Under the pieces are notes generated by a model that had not been told where the DNA came from, made no database searches, and saw only the letters and a list, made by a program, of their open reading frames with translations. From positions 34,338-98,337 of the forward strand of contig JAEZGM010000029.1 in assembly GCA_023416955.1 (NCBI GenBank): a stretch of 64,000 nucleotides of DNA, given 5' to 3'. Each line of letters starts with the position of its first letter. Position 1 is the stretch's first letter. Below are positions 43,476-53,268 of the stretch, in pieces. The translations under genes were made by a program, and so were the position numbers. The DNA comes from Bacillota bacterium (lineage in GTDB: Bacteria > Bacillota > Clostridia > Oscillospirales > Acutalibacteraceae).

Positions 43476-43658
43476 TGCATGAATTAGCGGTAAATATTTT
43501 GTAAATAATGCCGATAGACTATTTAACTGCTTTTGTATGCCAAGCGATTTTATTATTCTGTTGACGAATTGGTTTATGCCCTGAAGTACCACTGTTAACA
43601 CTTAGCAAAGTGCCCAAAATATTTATTAAAGGTTTGAATTGATTACACATAGTTTATC
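43476..43658. other. Intergenic region upstream of the V-ATPase operon
   Basis: About 180 bp of AT-rich sequence follow UPF0210. I see no gene, no clear terminator and no repeat. An imperfect inverted repeat CTGTTAA-CAC-TTAGCAA (43592-43608) lies about 55 bp upstream of the promoter. Confidence 0.4.
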
Positions 43659-43687
43659 TTGTCAAATAAAAATCACGGGACTATAAT
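43659..43687 (+). promoter_or_regulatory. Sigma-A promoter of the V-ATPase operon
   Basis: TTGTCA (43659-43664), a 17-bp spacer and a perfect TATAAT (43682-43687) give a start near 43694, 43 bases before the first ATG, with AAGGAGGTG between. No other promoter is evident inside the nine-gene operon. Confidence 0.85.
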
Positions 43688-43736
43688 GATGTTTCGTCAA
43701 CAGTAATGCCATTACGATAAGGAGGTGCGGTAATTA

Positions 43737-44048
43737 ATGCAGGATTTACTGAAACAGATCGTGGATATGGATCGTAAAGCAAGAGAAATAACCGATGCCG
43801 CGCAATTAGAAAAAATAAACTCGCAAAAAGAAGTCGTTGAGAAAAAAGAAGAAATTCGCAACGAATATTTAGCCCGCGCGCGCAAGCGAATTGCGAAAAA
43901 CGAGCCACAGGAACGGGCTGCGGCGGAAGCTGCATGGGAAGAAAAGAAAAAGAAGAATGCGGAAATTTCGCAGAAGCTTAACCAGCTTTATCAGGAAAAG
44001 GGTGACGTTTGGGTAAAAGCAATCGTTTCTAAAGTGATAGGAGAGTGA
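43737..44048 (+). CDS. V-type ATPase subunit G/H (peripheral stalk)
   Basis: The 103-residue protein is almost one long charged coiled coil (QLEKINSQKEVVEKKEEIRN, AEAAWEEKKKKNAEISQKL). As first gene of the operon it matches the G/H (NtpF-like) stalk subunit that pairs with subunit E to hold the catalytic head still. The ATG is preceded by AAGGAGGTG. Its stop lies just before the ATG of subunit C. Coiled-coil sequence alone is weak evidence; the neighbourhood makes the call. Confidence 0.85.
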   Translation: MQDLLKQIVDMDRKAREITDAAQLEKINSQKEVVEKKEEIRNEYLARARKRIAKNEPQERAAAEAAWEEKKKKNAEISQKLNQLYQEKGDVWVKAIVSKVIGE

Positions 44049-44053
44049 TTCTG

Positions 44054-45115
44054 ATGCTTTCCACCCTTGCATCCAACGCAATATTGTCCAAGGCGCATGC
44101 CATGTACGGAAGACGCCTGACAGAACAGAATTACAAAGACCTTCTGAACTGCCAAAGCGTTGCCGAGGTTGCGTCATATTTGAAAAACCATACCGCTTAC
44201 AAGCAGGTTTTGGCCGGCGTAAACGAAAACTCTCTACATCGCGGCCAGCTGGAGGCAAAACTGAAGCAAAAGCAGTTGGAAGACTACGCCTCGCTTTGCC
44301 GCTATGAAGTATCGGTTGGAGAATACTTTTCCGGATATCTGCTTATCCGCAGCGAAATTGAGCAGATTCTTCACAGCATTACGCTGATGAGCGCAGGTAA
44401 GCCGGAAGAATACCTTTTCTCGATGCCAATGTACCTGAGCCAGCACACGCATATTAATCTGCAGTCTCTGGCCGAAATCAAGACGTTTGACGACCTGCTG
44501 AATGCATTGGATCATACGCCGTACCGCAAGCTTTTGGAGCCTCTCAAACCGATGAACGGCAACGCTCCGAATTACACCGAAATTGAGAACGCGCTTTACA
44601 CGTATCTTTATACTTGGATTTTTTCGATCATCGACAAATATACCAAAGGGGAAACCTCAAAACAGCTGCGGAATATTTTTGTTTCTGTCATTGATTTGAC
44701 AAACTATTCCCATATTGTACGTCTGAAGGCTTCCTATCATGTGGATCCCGAATCCATCCGCAGCATGCTTCTTCCCTATGGGTCGCTAAAACCGCGTATT
44801 CTGAGTCAGCTTTTAGAAGCAGAAACTGAATCGGAAGTCAGCGCGCTGATGAAACAAACTCCCGTTGGAAAGCAGTGGCTCGATATCGACAGTTCTTACG
44901 TCGATGAAATCCCGAAACGGGCGCTTTATGAAATCTGCCGTCACAATATTTACTTTTCGCGAAACCCTTCGGTCGTAATGATGTCCTACACATTTTTGCT
45001 GCAAAGCGAGATTACGGACATTGTCACCATCGTGGAAGGCGTCAGATATAAGCTGCCCGCGGCAGAAATTGCAAAGCTACTGATCGTTTACAATTATAAA
45101 GAAAGGAGTAATTAA
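44054..45115 (+). CDS. ntpC: V-type ATPase subunit C
   Basis: The 353-residue helical protein matches the V-type C subunit (bacterial/archaeal, d-like), which couples the central stalk to the membrane ring. Typical pieces are NAILSKAHAMYGRRLTEQNY near the start, repeated helical domains, and NPSVVMMSYTFLLQSEI followed by IVTIVEGVRYKLPAAEIAKL at the end. I start at the ATG at 44054, which has GGAG 10 bases upstream; an in-frame GTG at 44045 overlaps the previous stop and is too close to that site. Subunit I follows 3 bp later. Confidence 0.93.
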   Translation: MLSTLASNAILSKAHAMYGRRLTEQNYKDLLNCQSVAEVASYLKNHTAYKQVLAGVNENSLHRGQLEAKLKQKQLEDYASLCRYEVSVGEYFSGYLLIRSEIEQILHSITLMSAGKPEEYLFSMPMYLSQHTHINLQSLAEIKTFDDLLNALDHTPYRKLLEPLKPMNGNAPNYTEIENALYTYLYTWIFSIIDKYTKGETSKQLRNIFVSVIDLTNYSHIVRLKASYHVDPESIRSMLLPYGSLKPRILSQLLEAETESEVSALMKQTPVGKQWLDIDSSYVDEIPKRALYEICRHNIYFSRNPSVVMMSYTFLLQSEITDIVTIVEGVRYKLPAAEIAKLLIVYNYKERSN

Positions 45116-45118
45116 TGA

Positions 45119-47065
45119 TTGGCTGTTTTAAAAATTGACGTTGTCAGTATTATAGGAAGAATGGCTGATTTGGACGAGGTTACCGCCCTCTGCGGCAAGT
45201 CCGGCGTATTCCATCCGGATAATGCGCTTTCTTTTTACTCCGATACATCGGACTTTCTCCCTTTGAATGAAGAAAACCCCTATTCCGAACCGTTGCAGCA
45301 GCTGGGCGGCATACTGGAAGATTCCGACAAAAAGCTCCGCTATGTCAACCTGAAGGAATCAGAGAAATCAGGAATGTGTATGGAGGATATGAAAGCCTAC
45401 GCGGCCTCTGTTTCCTCCACTTTTACAAATCTGCAAAGCCAGCGCAGTGATGCGATGGACAAAATCAAGTTTTGTACGAACCAAAGGACGGAACTTTCTC
45501 ATTTCGTCGGTCTTAATCTGGATTTGGACGAAATTCGTGCCTGCGAATACATAAAGGTTCGCTTCGGCTCACTTTCGAAAGAAAGCTTTGAAAAACTGAA
45601 TTTGTACAGTCAAAATCCATATGTCGTGTTTTTCCCAAGCACGAGCGACGAAAACCATTACTGGGGCGTATATTTTGCTCCGATTGATCAGGTCAGTGAA
45701 GTGGACCGTATTTTTTCCAGCCTGTACTTTGAGAGAATACGCCTGGCCGAGCTGACCGGCACCCCGGAATCCTCGTTGGAAGCGCTTCAGAGCAAGATTG
45801 AGGCCGAGGAGAAGCGTCTTCGCGACGTTAACGCACAAATTGACGAACTTTGGAAAATCAATAAAACCAAGTACCAGAAAGTTTATTCCTGGCTTACGGA
45901 GCAATCGGTTTATTTTGGAATCCGCCGTTACGCCGCAAGGTACAACGGAAACTTTATCCTGACCGGCTGGGTTCCGAAGGACAAAGAATCCTATTTTAAA
46001 AAAGAACTGGACAAAGTTGAATCTATTGAGTACACGTTTGAAGGCGCCGAAGAGGAACTCACTCACTCCCCGCCGATCAAGCTGAAAAACAAAAAACTGT
46101 TCCGTCCGTTTGAATTCTATGTGGATATGTACGGTCTGCCGTCCTATGACGAGGTTGACCCGACTCCGCTGGTATCTATGACCTATGTGATTCTGTTCGG
46201 AATCATGTTCGGTGATCTCGGTCAGGGACTGGTCGTTGCGCTTCTTGGGTGGGGAATGTGGAAATACAAGAAAATGGCACTGGGTAAGATTTTGATTCCG
46301 TGCGGAATTTCGTCTTCCATTTTCGGTTTCCTGTTCGGTTCCGTGTTTGGATTCGAACATGCGCTTGACCCGATTTTCAAGAACGTTTTCGGATTACCCG
46401 GAAAGCCGATTGAAGTAATGGAGCCCAATACCACCACGATGATTATTTATTCCGCCGTTGGTATCGGTATCCTGCTTGTCATGATGGCGATTTCCATTAA
46501 CATTTATTCCTGCATCAGAAGAAAGCGCTATGAAGACGGCTTGTTTGGCCCGAATGGCCTGGCCGGTCTGATCTTCTACGCAGCTCTGATCTTTGGCTTC
46601 GGCGGTCAGCTGATTACCGGAAAACACATTGTAACACCCGTCTATGTGATTTGCCTGATCCTGATCCCGCTGATCATGATTTACTTCCGTGAGGTTCTCG
46701 GAAAACTGGCCGAAGGCCGTCCGGACTGGAAGCCCGAAAAATGGGGCGACTACATTGTTCAGAATTTCTTTGAGACTTTTGAATTTCTGCTTAGCTATGC
46801 CACCAATACGATGAGCTTCATGCGTGTGGGTGCGTTCGTTCTGGTTCACGCCGGTATGATGATGGTTGTATTTACGCTGGCCAATATGGGCAGCGGAATC
46901 GGCTACGTTTTAACCATTCTTCTGGGTAATGCGTTCGTTACCGCTTTGGAAGCGCTGCTGGTCGGTATTCAGGTATTAAGACTTGAGTATTACGAGATGT
47001 TCAGCCGCTTCTTCGAAGGCAATGGCCGTCCCTTCAACCCTATCGTTGTCAAAGCGGAGCAATAA
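45119..47065 (+). CDS. ntpI: V-type ATPase subunit I, TTG start
   Basis: This 648-residue a-type subunit forms the ion half-channels. The N-terminal half is soluble with coiled coils (about 90-320); the C-terminal half has about seven membrane segments from residue 345 (PLVSMTYVILFGIMFGDLGQ, GISSSIFGFLFGSVFGFEH, IIYSAVGIGILLVMMAISIN and others). SYATNTMSFMRVGAFVLVHA and LLVGIQVLRLEYYEMFSRFF carry the conserved last segments. The start is TTG at 45119, with AAAGGAG 10 bases before; an ATG 4 bases upstream is out of frame and gives only seven residues. Confidence 0.94.
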   Translation: MAVLKIDVVSIIGRMADLDEVTALCGKSGVFHPDNALSFYSDTSDFLPLNEENPYSEPLQQLGGILEDSDKKLRYVNLKESEKSGMCMEDMKAYAASVSSTFTNLQSQRSDAMDKIKFCTNQRTELSHFVGLNLDLDEIRACEYIKVRFGSLSKESFEKLNLYSQNPYVVFFPSTSDENHYWGVYFAPIDQVSEVDRIFSSLYFERIRLAELTGTPESSLEALQSKIEAEEKRLRDVNAQIDELWKINKTKYQKVYSWLTEQSVYFGIRRYAARYNGNFILTGWVPKDKESYFKKELDKVESIEYTFEGAEEELTHSPPIKLKNKKLFRPFEFYVDMYGLPSYDEVDPTPLVSMTYVILFGIMFGDLGQGLVVALLGWGMWKYKKMALGKILIPCGISSSIFGFLFGSVFGFEHALDPIFKNVFGLPGKPIEVMEPNTTTMIIYSAVGIGILLVMMAISINIYSCIRRKRYEDGLFGPNGLAGLIFYAALIFGFGGQLITGKHIVTPVYVICLILIPLIMIYFREVLGKLAEGRPDWKPEKWGDYIVQNFFETFEFLLSYATNTMSFMRVGAFVLVHAGMMMVVFTLANMGSGIGYVLTILLGNAFVTALEALLVGIQVLRLEYYEMFSRFFEGNGRPFNPIVVKAEQ

Positions 47066-47119
47066 CCGCCCCGCGTAAAATCAATAATTAAAAATCAAAC
47101 ATTTCTGGAGGTACCTATT

Positions 47120-47566
47120 ATGAACTCAAATTTATTAATCATCCTGCCCGCAGCTTTTTTGATTGCTACTGCTGTTATTACTGTCCGTGCCGTGAAAAAG
47201 GGCAAAGATAAACGCCGCGCAGTCGCGACTCAGATTTTGTCTTTCCTCGCTGTATGCGTCGTGACCTTTGCTGTTCCGGTTATCGCCAGTGCAACAACCA
47301 CCGGCACAGAAACGCAGCCGGCCACAACAACTTCCCAGACCGCCTCTAACAGCGGTTCCGGCCTTGGCCTGCTTTCCGCTGCTCTTGCAACCGGTCTTGC
47401 CGGCATTGGCGGCGGTATTGCCGTTGCTGCCGCCGCTCCCGCCGCAATCGGCGCTACCAGCGAAGACCCGAAGGTTTTCGGTAAAGCTTTGATCTTCGTA
47501 GCTTTGGGCGAAGGTATTGCACTGTATGGCCTGTTGATTTCCATTTTGATCATGAACAAGATTTAA
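47120..47566 (+). CDS. ntpK: V-type ATPase rotor subunit K
   Basis: This 148-residue proteolipid forms the ion-translocating ring. It has four membrane segments (about 3-24, 37-57, 81-110, 119-145). The second hairpin is a typical c-subunit: Gly/Ala-rich ATGLAGIGGGIAVAAAAPAA, a GATSEDP loop and LIFVALGEGIALYGLLI with the single ion-binding Glu131. The first hairpin has no Gly-rich pattern and no carboxylate, and is joined to the second by a Thr/Ser-rich linker (58-80). The positively charged KKGKDKRR loop predicts it is inside, the linker outside. The Gln used in Na+-binding rings is not seen, which leans towards protons but does not prove it. Confidence 0.93.
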   Translation: MNSNLLIILPAAFLIATAVITVRAVKKGKDKRRAVATQILSFLAVCVVTFAVPVIASATTTGTETQPATTTSQTASNSGSGLGLLSAALATGLAGIGGGIAVAAAAPAAIGATSEDPKVFGKALIFVALGEGIALYGLLISILIMNKI

Positions 47567-47591
47567 CAATCCGAAAGCTGAGGTGCATACA

Positions 47592-47900
47592 ATGCGCTTT
47601 TATCTGATCAGCGATAATGTGGACACCCAGGTAGGTATGAGGCTGGCCGGCATTGACGGCGTCGTGATTCACGAAGCCGCCGAAGTGCAGAAGACACTCA
47701 AAGAGGCAATGGCGATGGAGGATGTGGCCGTAATTTTAATTACGGAAACCCTCCGCGCCCTCTGCCCCGATTTGATTGACCAGCTCAAGCTAGACCAGCC
47801 GCGCCCGCTGATTGTTGAAATCCCTGACAGGCACGGTAACGGCCGAACAAAGGATTCCATCACCCGCTATGTCCACGAGGCCATCGGGGTTAAAATTTAG
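47592..47900 (+). CDS. ntpG: V-type ATPase subunit F
   Basis: The 102-residue protein has the Rossmann-like fold of subunit F, a central-stalk part: MRFYLISDNVDTQVGMRLAG, EDVAVILITETL, RPLIVEIPDRHG and SITRYVHEAIGVKI. I start at the ATG at 47592, with GAGG 8 bases upstream; a GTG 9 bases before overlaps that site. It lies 25 bp after subunit K and 31 bp before subunit E. Confidence 0.93.
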   Translation: MRFYLISDNVDTQVGMRLAGIDGVVIHEAAEVQKTLKEAMAMEDVAVILITETLRALCPDLIDQLKLDQPRPLIVEIPDRHGNGRTKDSITRYVHEAIGVKI

Positions 47901-47931
47901 GCCGCTTGTATGGCGGAACGGGGGTTACACT

Positions 47932-48528
47932 ATGGCTAATAACGAAGAAAAAATAAATAAATTTAATGTCGCCATTAATCACTATGCCGAAGAGCAGCGC
48001 TTGAAAATCGAGCAGGAAATTGCCGAATTCAAACGCAAAGAGCTGGAGGACGCCGAGTATGAGGCGCTGTCCGGCGCTTACCGCCTGATTCAGAAGGAAA
48101 TGGCGGAAATGCGCAACGGGATTGCGAAGGAAATGGCACACCGTGATATGGATGCCCGCAGGGAACTGCTGGAGCAGCGTAAAAAAATAACAGAACAAGT
48201 CTTTGACCGCGCGCGGCAGGAATTAACGTCTTTCACCAAGAAGGACGAATACACCGCGCTTTTGCTGAAATCCGCGGCAGAACTGCCGCAGAAGTTTCAC
48301 TGTGCCGGCACGGTAATCGAAATCAGGAAAGAAGACGAACCGCTGAAAGACCAGCTTCAGAAAGCGTTCGGCGGTGAATGCACATTTAAAATCGAACCCG
48401 AAATTCAAATCGGCGGAATTCGCGCCTATAACTCTGAAATAGGTATTATGGCTGACGCATCACTTGACTCCCTGCTGGACGATCAGCTTGAATGGTTTGA
48501 AGAAAGTTCCGGCATGGCTGTGGTCTGA
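47932..48528 (+). CDS. ntpE: V-type ATPase subunit E
   Basis: The 198-residue protein has a long charged helix at the N-terminus (EEKINKFNVAINHYAEEQRL to about residue 100), followed by a compact C-terminal domain (KIEPEIQIGGIRAYNSEIGI). This is the layout of peripheral stalk subunit E, partner of G/H. I start at ATG 47932, preceded by GGGGGT; a longer frame from 47812 would lie within the subunit F gene. Subunit A follows 32 bp later. Confidence 0.92.
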   Translation: MANNEEKINKFNVAINHYAEEQRLKIEQEIAEFKRKELEDAEYEALSGAYRLIQKEMAEMRNGIAKEMAHRDMDARRELLEQRKKITEQVFDRARQELTSFTKKDEYTALLLKSAAELPQKFHCAGTVIEIRKEDEPLKDQLQKAFGGECTFKIEPEIQIGGIRAYNSEIGIMADASLDSLLDDQLEWFEESSGMAVV

Positions 48529-48560
48529 GCCAGTACCTATTTTTTATCGGAGATGATGAA

Positions 48561-50321
48561 ATGGAAAATCAGAATGTGATATACGGCATCAACGGCCCTG
48601 TTGTCACCATTAAAGAAACACGCAGTTTCTCTATGATGGAAATGGTGTACGTTGGTAACGCGCGTTTGGTCGGTGAAGTAATCGGCATGACCGATAAGCT
48701 GACTACCATTCAGGTTTATGAAGAAACAACCGGCCTTCGCCCCGGCGAACCGGTTTACGGAACAGGCAGCCCCATGAACGTTACGCTCGGCCCCGGCATC
48801 ATGGACAATATCTTTGACGGTATTGAACGCCCCCTGAAGGCGATTGAAGCGGAGTCCGGCGCGTTTATTTCACGCGGCAGCAGTGTTTCTGCTTTGGATG
48901 ACAAAAAAGAATGGGATGTAACCGTCAGCGTAAAGGTCGGCGACCGCCTGAAAGGCGGCGATATTTACGCCGAGTGTCCTGAAACGACCATTATTAAACA
49001 CAAATGCATGGTACCGCCGCGACTTTCCGGCGTTGTTACCAAAGTTGCCGCGAACGGCAAATATAAAGTAAACGATACGGTTGTAGAATTGACAGACGAC
49101 AAGGGTAAGGTTCATGAGCTTTCCCTTTGCCAGCGCTGGCCGATTCGTACACCCCGCCCTGTCAACGAAAGAGCACAGTCTGCGGTTCCGCTGATTACCG
49201 GGCAGAGAGTCATTGATACGCTTTTCCCCATCGCAAAAGGCGGCACGGCGGCAATTCCGGGCGGTTTTGGAACCGGTAAAACCATGACGCAGCATCAGCT
49301 TGCAAAATGGTGTGACGCCGACATTATCGTATACGTCGGCTGCGGTGAACGCGGAAACGAAATGAGCCAGGTTCTGGATGAATTTTCAGAATTGATTGAC
49401 CCGAAATCCGGCCGGCCGATGACCGACCGTACCGTACTGATCGCCAACACCAGTAACATGCCTGTTGCCGCGCGTGAAGCTTCTATTTACACCGGCATTA
49501 CGCTTGCGGAGTATTACCGCGACATGGGTTACCACGTTGCCATCATGGCTGACTCCACCTCCCGCTGGGCGGAAGCGCTGCGTGAAATTTCAGGGCGTTT
49601 GGAAGAAATGCCCGCGGAAGAAGGCTTCCCGGCATACCTGCCGAGCCGTCTGTCTGAGTTCTATGAGCGCGCCGGAATGGTAACAAACCTGAACGGAAGC
49701 GACGGCTCCATCACCATTATCGGTGCTGTATCGCCGCAGGGCTCCGACTTTTCCGAGCCTGTTACCCAGAATACCAAGCGTTTTACCCGCTGCTTCTGGG
49801 CGCTGGACAAATCCCTTGCTTATGCAAGACATTATCCGGCTATTAACTGGACACAGAGCTACAGCGAATATTTCGGCGATCTGGATTCGTGGTACACGAA
49901 GCAGCTTGGTGATGACTTTATCAAATACCGTAAATCCATCAGCCGCATTCTTCAGGAAGAAAGCCAGTTGATGGAAATCGTAAAGCTGATCGGTTCGGAC
50001 GTTCTGCCCGACGACCAGAAGCTGGTTATTGAAACGGCACGCGTAATCCGCGTCGGTTTCCTGCAGCAGAATGCCTTCCACGCGGAGGACACATTTGTTC
50101 CGCTTGAAAAACAGAAGCTGATGATGAAAGTCATTCTTCACCTGTACCGCCAGGCAAAACACTTAATCTCTGCGGATGTGCCGATTTCGGGAATTCTGAA
50201 TACCGGCCTGTTCGATAAACTGATTAAGATCAAATATGATATCCCGAACAACAAGCTTGAAATGTTCGACGACTATATCAAAGAAATTGACTCCACACTT
50301 GCGGGCATTATGTCTGCCTGA
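48561..50321 (+). CDS. ntpA: V-type ATPase catalytic subunit A
   Basis: The 586-residue protein is the catalytic subunit. It has a beta-barrel N-terminus ([18 protein letters not shown]), the A-type insert (about 115-190), Walker [18 protein letters not shown] (234-250), the catalytic Glu in [10 protein letters not shown] (about 261), [20 protein letters not shown] and [20 protein letters not shown]. The C-terminal helical domain completes it. The adjacent B subunit lacks the Walker A, as expected for an A3B3 head. Confidence 0.98.
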   Translation: MENQNVIYGINGPVVTIKETRSFSMMEMVYVGNARLVGEVIGMTDKLTTIQVYEETTGLRPGEPVYGTGSPMNVTLGPGIMDNIFDGIERPLKAIEAESGAFISRGSSVSALDDKKEWDVTVSVKVGDRLKGGDIYAECPETTIIKHKCMVPPRLSGVVTKVAANGKYKVNDTVVELTDDKGKVHELSLCQRWPIRTPRPVNERAQSAVPLITGQRVIDTLFPIAKGGTAAIPGGFGTGKTMTQHQLAKWCDADIIVYVGCGERGNEMSQVLDEFSELIDPKSGRPMTDRTVLIANTSNMPVAAREASIYTGITLAEYYRDMGYHVAIMADSTSRWAEALREISGRLEEMPAEEGFPAYLPSRLSEFYERAGMVTNLNGSDGSITIIGAVSPQGSDFSEPVTQNTKRFTRCFWALDKSLAYARHYPAINWTQSYSEYFGDLDSWYTKQLGDDFIKYRKSISRILQEESQLMEIVKLIGSDVLPDDQKLVIETARVIRVGFLQQNAFHAEDTFVPLEKQKLMMKVILHLYRQAKHLISADVPISGILNTGLFDKLIKIKYDIPNNKLEMFDDYIKEIDSTLAGIMSA

Positions 50322-50367
50322 GTCCTGACGGACGAAAAATCATTTTACTGAAGAAGGTGGTTACACC

Positions 50368-51822
50368 ATGATTCTTGATTATATTGGCGTGAAGGAAATC
50401 AACGGCTCCCTGATTGTGCTGGACGATGTAGAAGGCGCTTCTTTTGAAGAAGTCGTTGATATTCGTTTGGACGACGGGACGATGCGTCAGGGCAGAATTG
50501 TGGCAATGGAAGGAAACCGCGTAGTTGTCCAGGTTTTTCAGGGTACACGCGGAATCTCTCTTGAAAATACCCGCACACGTCTGATGGGGCGGCCGATGGA
50601 AATGCCCCTTTCCCCTGAAATTTTAGGGCGTGTATTCGACGGCGCCGGCAGGCCGATCGACGGTCTGGGCGATATTTTCCCGGTTAAACGTGAAAATATC
50701 AACGGCACGCCGATTAACCCGGTATCCAGACTTTACCCCAGAAACTATATCAATACCGGTATTTCTACCATTGATACTCTGATGACCCTGATTCGCGGGC
50801 AGAAGCTGCCCATCTTTTCCGGTTCCGGTATGAAGCACAACGAACTTGCTGTGCAAATTGCCAGGCAGGCGAAGATCAGCGGCGCCGACGCAGACCATTT
50901 TGCCATCGTTTTTGCCGCCATGGGTGTTAAGAACGACGTTGCGGAATACTTTCGCCGTTCGTTTGATGAATCCGGCGTTCTGCAGCGCGTTGTTATGCTA
51001 CTGAACCTTTCCAATGACCCGATCATTGAAAGAATTCTGACCCCAAAATGCGCGCTTACCGTAGCTGAGTACCTCGCATTTGAACTTGACATGCATGTTC
51101 TTGTCATTATGACGGATATGACCTCCTATGCGGAGGCACTGCGTGAATTCAGTTCTTCCAAGGGTGAAATTCCCGGAAGAAAGGGATTCCCGGGCTACCT
51201 TTACTCCGACCTTGCTTCTCTGTATGAGCGCGCCGGCATGGTAAAGGGCAAAAAAGGTTCGGTTACACAGATCCCGATTCTGACTATGCCGAACGATGAT
51301 GTTACGCACCCGGTACCTGACTTGACCGGTTACATTACGGAAGGTCAGATTTCACTGGACCGTGCTCTTGACAGTGCAGGTGTTTATCCGCCTGTATCCG
51401 TACTGCCTTCTCTTTCGCGTTTGATGAAGGACGGCATCGGCAAGGGCTTTACGCGTGAAGATCACTCCGCGGTTTCAAACCAGCTGTTTGCTTCCTACGC
51501 AAAAGTTATGGACGCGCGTTCGCTGGCTTCCGTTATCGGTGAAGAGGAACTCTCCCCTGCTGACAAGCAGTACATCGCATTCGGTAAACTGTTTGAAGCG
51601 CAGTTTGTCAATCAGGGTGCGAACGAAAACCGTACGATTGAGCAGAGCCTTGATCTCGGCTGGCGTTTGCTCGCGGCATTGCCCAGAGAAGAACTGGACC
51701 GTGTGGAAGCCGATATGCTTGACAAATACTATGAACCGGCGAAAAAGCAGCTGGAAAGCGCTGATAAAACAAAAGAAGCGCTCGGAGAGGGCCGCGACTC
51801 TGATGAGGAAGGCGACAAGTAA
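50368..51822 (+). CDS. ntpB: V-type ATPase regulatory subunit B
   Basis: The 484-residue protein is the non-catalytic head subunit. Expected pieces are [57 protein letters not shown] (with a degenerate P-loop), [40 protein letters not shown] and [15 protein letters not shown]. It follows subunit A by 46 bp with GAAGGTGG before the ATG. Confidence 0.98.
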   Translation: MILDYIGVKEINGSLIVLDDVEGASFEEVVDIRLDDGTMRQGRIVAMEGNRVVVQVFQGTRGISLENTRTRLMGRPMEMPLSPEILGRVFDGAGRPIDGLGDIFPVKRENINGTPINPVSRLYPRNYINTGISTIDTLMTLIRGQKLPIFSGSGMKHNELAVQIARQAKISGADADHFAIVFAAMGVKNDVAEYFRRSFDESGVLQRVVMLLNLSNDPIIERILTPKCALTVAEYLAFELDMHVLVIMTDMTSYAEALREFSSSKGEIPGRKGFPGYLYSDLASLYERAGMVKGKKGSVTQIPILTMPNDDVTHPVPDLTGYITEGQISLDRALDSAGVYPPVSVLPSLSRLMKDGIGKGFTREDHSAVSNQLFASYAKVMDARSLASVIGEEELSPADKQYIAFGKLFEAQFVNQGANENRTIEQSLDLGWRLLAALPREELDRVEADMLDKYYEPAKKQLESADKTKEALGEGRDSDEEGDK

Positions 51823-51871
51823 AACCTTTTCCGCATATAATTGCTATTAACTTTGGAGGAGGTGATACGCC

Positions 51872-52501
51872 TTGAGTAACCAGATTGTTCCAACCAAAGG
51901 AAATCTGCTGGCAACAAAAAAATCTCTTGCGCTTTCACGCACAGGATTTGATCTGCTTGACCGTAAACGCAATATTCTGATTCGTGAAATGATGGCGTTG
52001 ATCGGCCGCGCGGCTACGATTCAGGACCAAATCGACAATACTTATGAAGAGGCCTACTCCGCCCTTCAGAAGGCAAATATCACACTGGGAATCAGCGCGG
52101 AGCTTGCGCTTACAGTCCCGCTTGACAACAACCTGAATGTTGCGTACCGCAGTGTTATGGGTGTGGAAATTCCGATGGTTTCTCTGGACACTGTAAGTAC
52201 ACCGATTCCTTTCGGACTGAACTCAACCAACATTGAACTCGATAACGCATATATTAAGTTTAATGATGTAAAGCGGCTGACCGCCGAGCTGGCCGAAGTG
52301 GAAAACAGCGTATACCGTTTGGCGGACGCAATTAAAAAGACGCAGCGCCGCGCCAATGCATTAAAGAACATCATGATCCCCCGTTTCGAGCAAACCGTGA
52401 AGATGATTACCGATGCGCTCGAAGAGAAGGATCGCGAAGAATTTTCCCGCTTAAAGGTGATTAAGCAGCAAAAATCAAATAAACAGCAGGATGCTTCCTG
52501 A
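51872..52501 (+). CDS. ntpD: V-type ATPase subunit D, TTG start
   Basis: The 209-residue protein forms the rotating central shaft. It has the N-terminal NQIVPTKGNLLATKKSLALS, then a helical hairpin: AARTGF-like SRTGFDLLDRKRNILIREMM, and in the C-terminal helix RRANALKNIMIPRFEQTVKM. The start is TTG at 51872, supported by a near-perfect AGGAGGTGAT placed 5 bases upstream and by alignment of the N-terminus. It ends the operon, with hairpin repeat copy 4 starting 11 bp after the stop. Confidence 0.95.
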   Translation: MSNQIVPTKGNLLATKKSLALSRTGFDLLDRKRNILIREMMALIGRAATIQDQIDNTYEEAYSALQKANITLGISAELALTVPLDNNLNVAYRSVMGVEIPMVSLDTVSTPIPFGLNSTNIELDNAYIKFNDVKRLTAELAEVENSVYRLADAIKKTQRRANALKNIMIPRFEQTVKMITDALEEKDREEFSRLKVIKQQKSNKQQDAS

Positions 52502-52512
52502 GCTTTCTGCTC

Positions 52513-52560
52513 AAGAAGGTGCTGCAAAATGGACAAAAATCCATTTTGCAGCACCTTCTT
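52513..52560. repeat. Hairpin repeat copy 4 (terminator of V-ATPase operon)
   Basis: A perfect 21-bp stem (52513-52533 with 52540-52560), a 6-base A-rich loop and a trailing T run form an intrinsic terminator right after subunit D. The arm ends in GGA/TCC where copies 2 and 3 have GAA/TTC, a compensatory change that keeps the pair. The next gene is co-directional, so this copy is not restricted to convergent gaps. Confidence 0.88.
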
Positions 52561-52642
52561 TTTGCGTGTCACCAAATATTTTCTTTCTCATATATTAACA
52601 AAAGCAGATAAAATCCCATACTTGTGAAAGAAGGTAATTCCG

Positions 52643-53251
52643 GTGATTCTTTCTTCCCTTCTGTTCAGCCTATCCTTTAATTTGGACAATATTGTAATCG
52701 GCGCGGCATACGGCATTAAAAAAATAAAGATCGGGCCAGCCGCAAATCTGATTATCGCCGTGATAACGTCCGTCGGAACATACTTATCCATGTCGCTTGG
52801 AACATACATTTCAAACTTTCTTCCGATTTCAACCGCAAACACGATTGGTTCTCTTTCCGTTGTCATACTGGGGCTCTATTTCCTGATTCAAAGCATTGTG
52901 AAACTGGCGGATAAAACAAAGCCGAAGGAGCTGGCATTGAAAGATGTTTCCGACATGATGGAATACGCACAGGAATCCGACCGCAATAAAAATGGAAAAA
53001 TCGACTTCAAGGAAGCATGCGCAGTCGCGGTCGGCTTAATGCTAAACAATCTTGGCACGGGTATCGCTGCGAGCATTACAAAGGTAAACGTTCCGCTTAC
53101 AATCATCGCGACATTTGCGCTCAGCCTGGTCACCGTTCTGTTCGGGGAAATGATCGGTACACGGGCATTGGGAAAAGTACTTGGCAAATACGCCCCGCTG
53201 TTTTCGGGGCTTCTGCTGATTGCGTTGGGCGTATTTGAATATTTTTATTAA
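52643..53251 (+). CDS. ytaF: Sporulation membrane protein YtaF, with EF-hand-like loop
   Basis: The 202-residue protein has about six membrane segments and belongs to the MntP/YtaF family: ILSSLLFSLSFNLDNIVIGAA, VGLMLNNLGTGIAASITKV and PLFSGLLLIALGVFEYFY. The central soluble loop contains DRNKNGKIDFKE (113-124), a perfect 12-residue EF-hand calcium loop pattern (D-x-N-x-N-G-x-I-D-x-x-E). The family member in Bacillus is expressed in sporulation; a transport role is suspected but not shown. The start is GTG at 52643 with AAGG 8 bases upstream. It follows the V-ATPase terminator and has its own, unidentified promoter. Confidence 0.9.
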   Translation: MILSSLLFSLSFNLDNIVIGAAYGIKKIKIGPAANLIIAVITSVGTYLSMSLGTYISNFLPISTANTIGSLSVVILGLYFLIQSIVKLADKTKPKELALKDVSDMMEYAQESDRNKNGKIDFKEACAVAVGLMLNNLGTGIAASITKVNVPLTIIATFALSLVTVLFGEMIGTRALGKVLGKYAPLFSGLLLIALGVFEYFY

Positions 53252-53268
53252 TTACAGGTGACCCCAGC

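Noticed and set aside
43592..43608. CTGTTAA-CAC-TTAGCAA as a Rex operator upstream of the V-ATPase operon
   Set aside because: The half-sites are separated by 3 bases instead of 4 and each has a mismatch to TTGTTAA/TTAACAA. It is about 55 bp above the promoter, so a Rex site is not supported.
45115..45138. ATG start for V-ATPase subunit I
   Set aside because: The ATG is in another frame and gives only seven residues; the TTG at 45119 restores the family N-terminus.
47812..47931. N-terminal extension of V-ATPase subunit E
   Set aside because: The extension lies inside the subunit F gene in another frame; the ATG at 47932 has its own site and fits the family.
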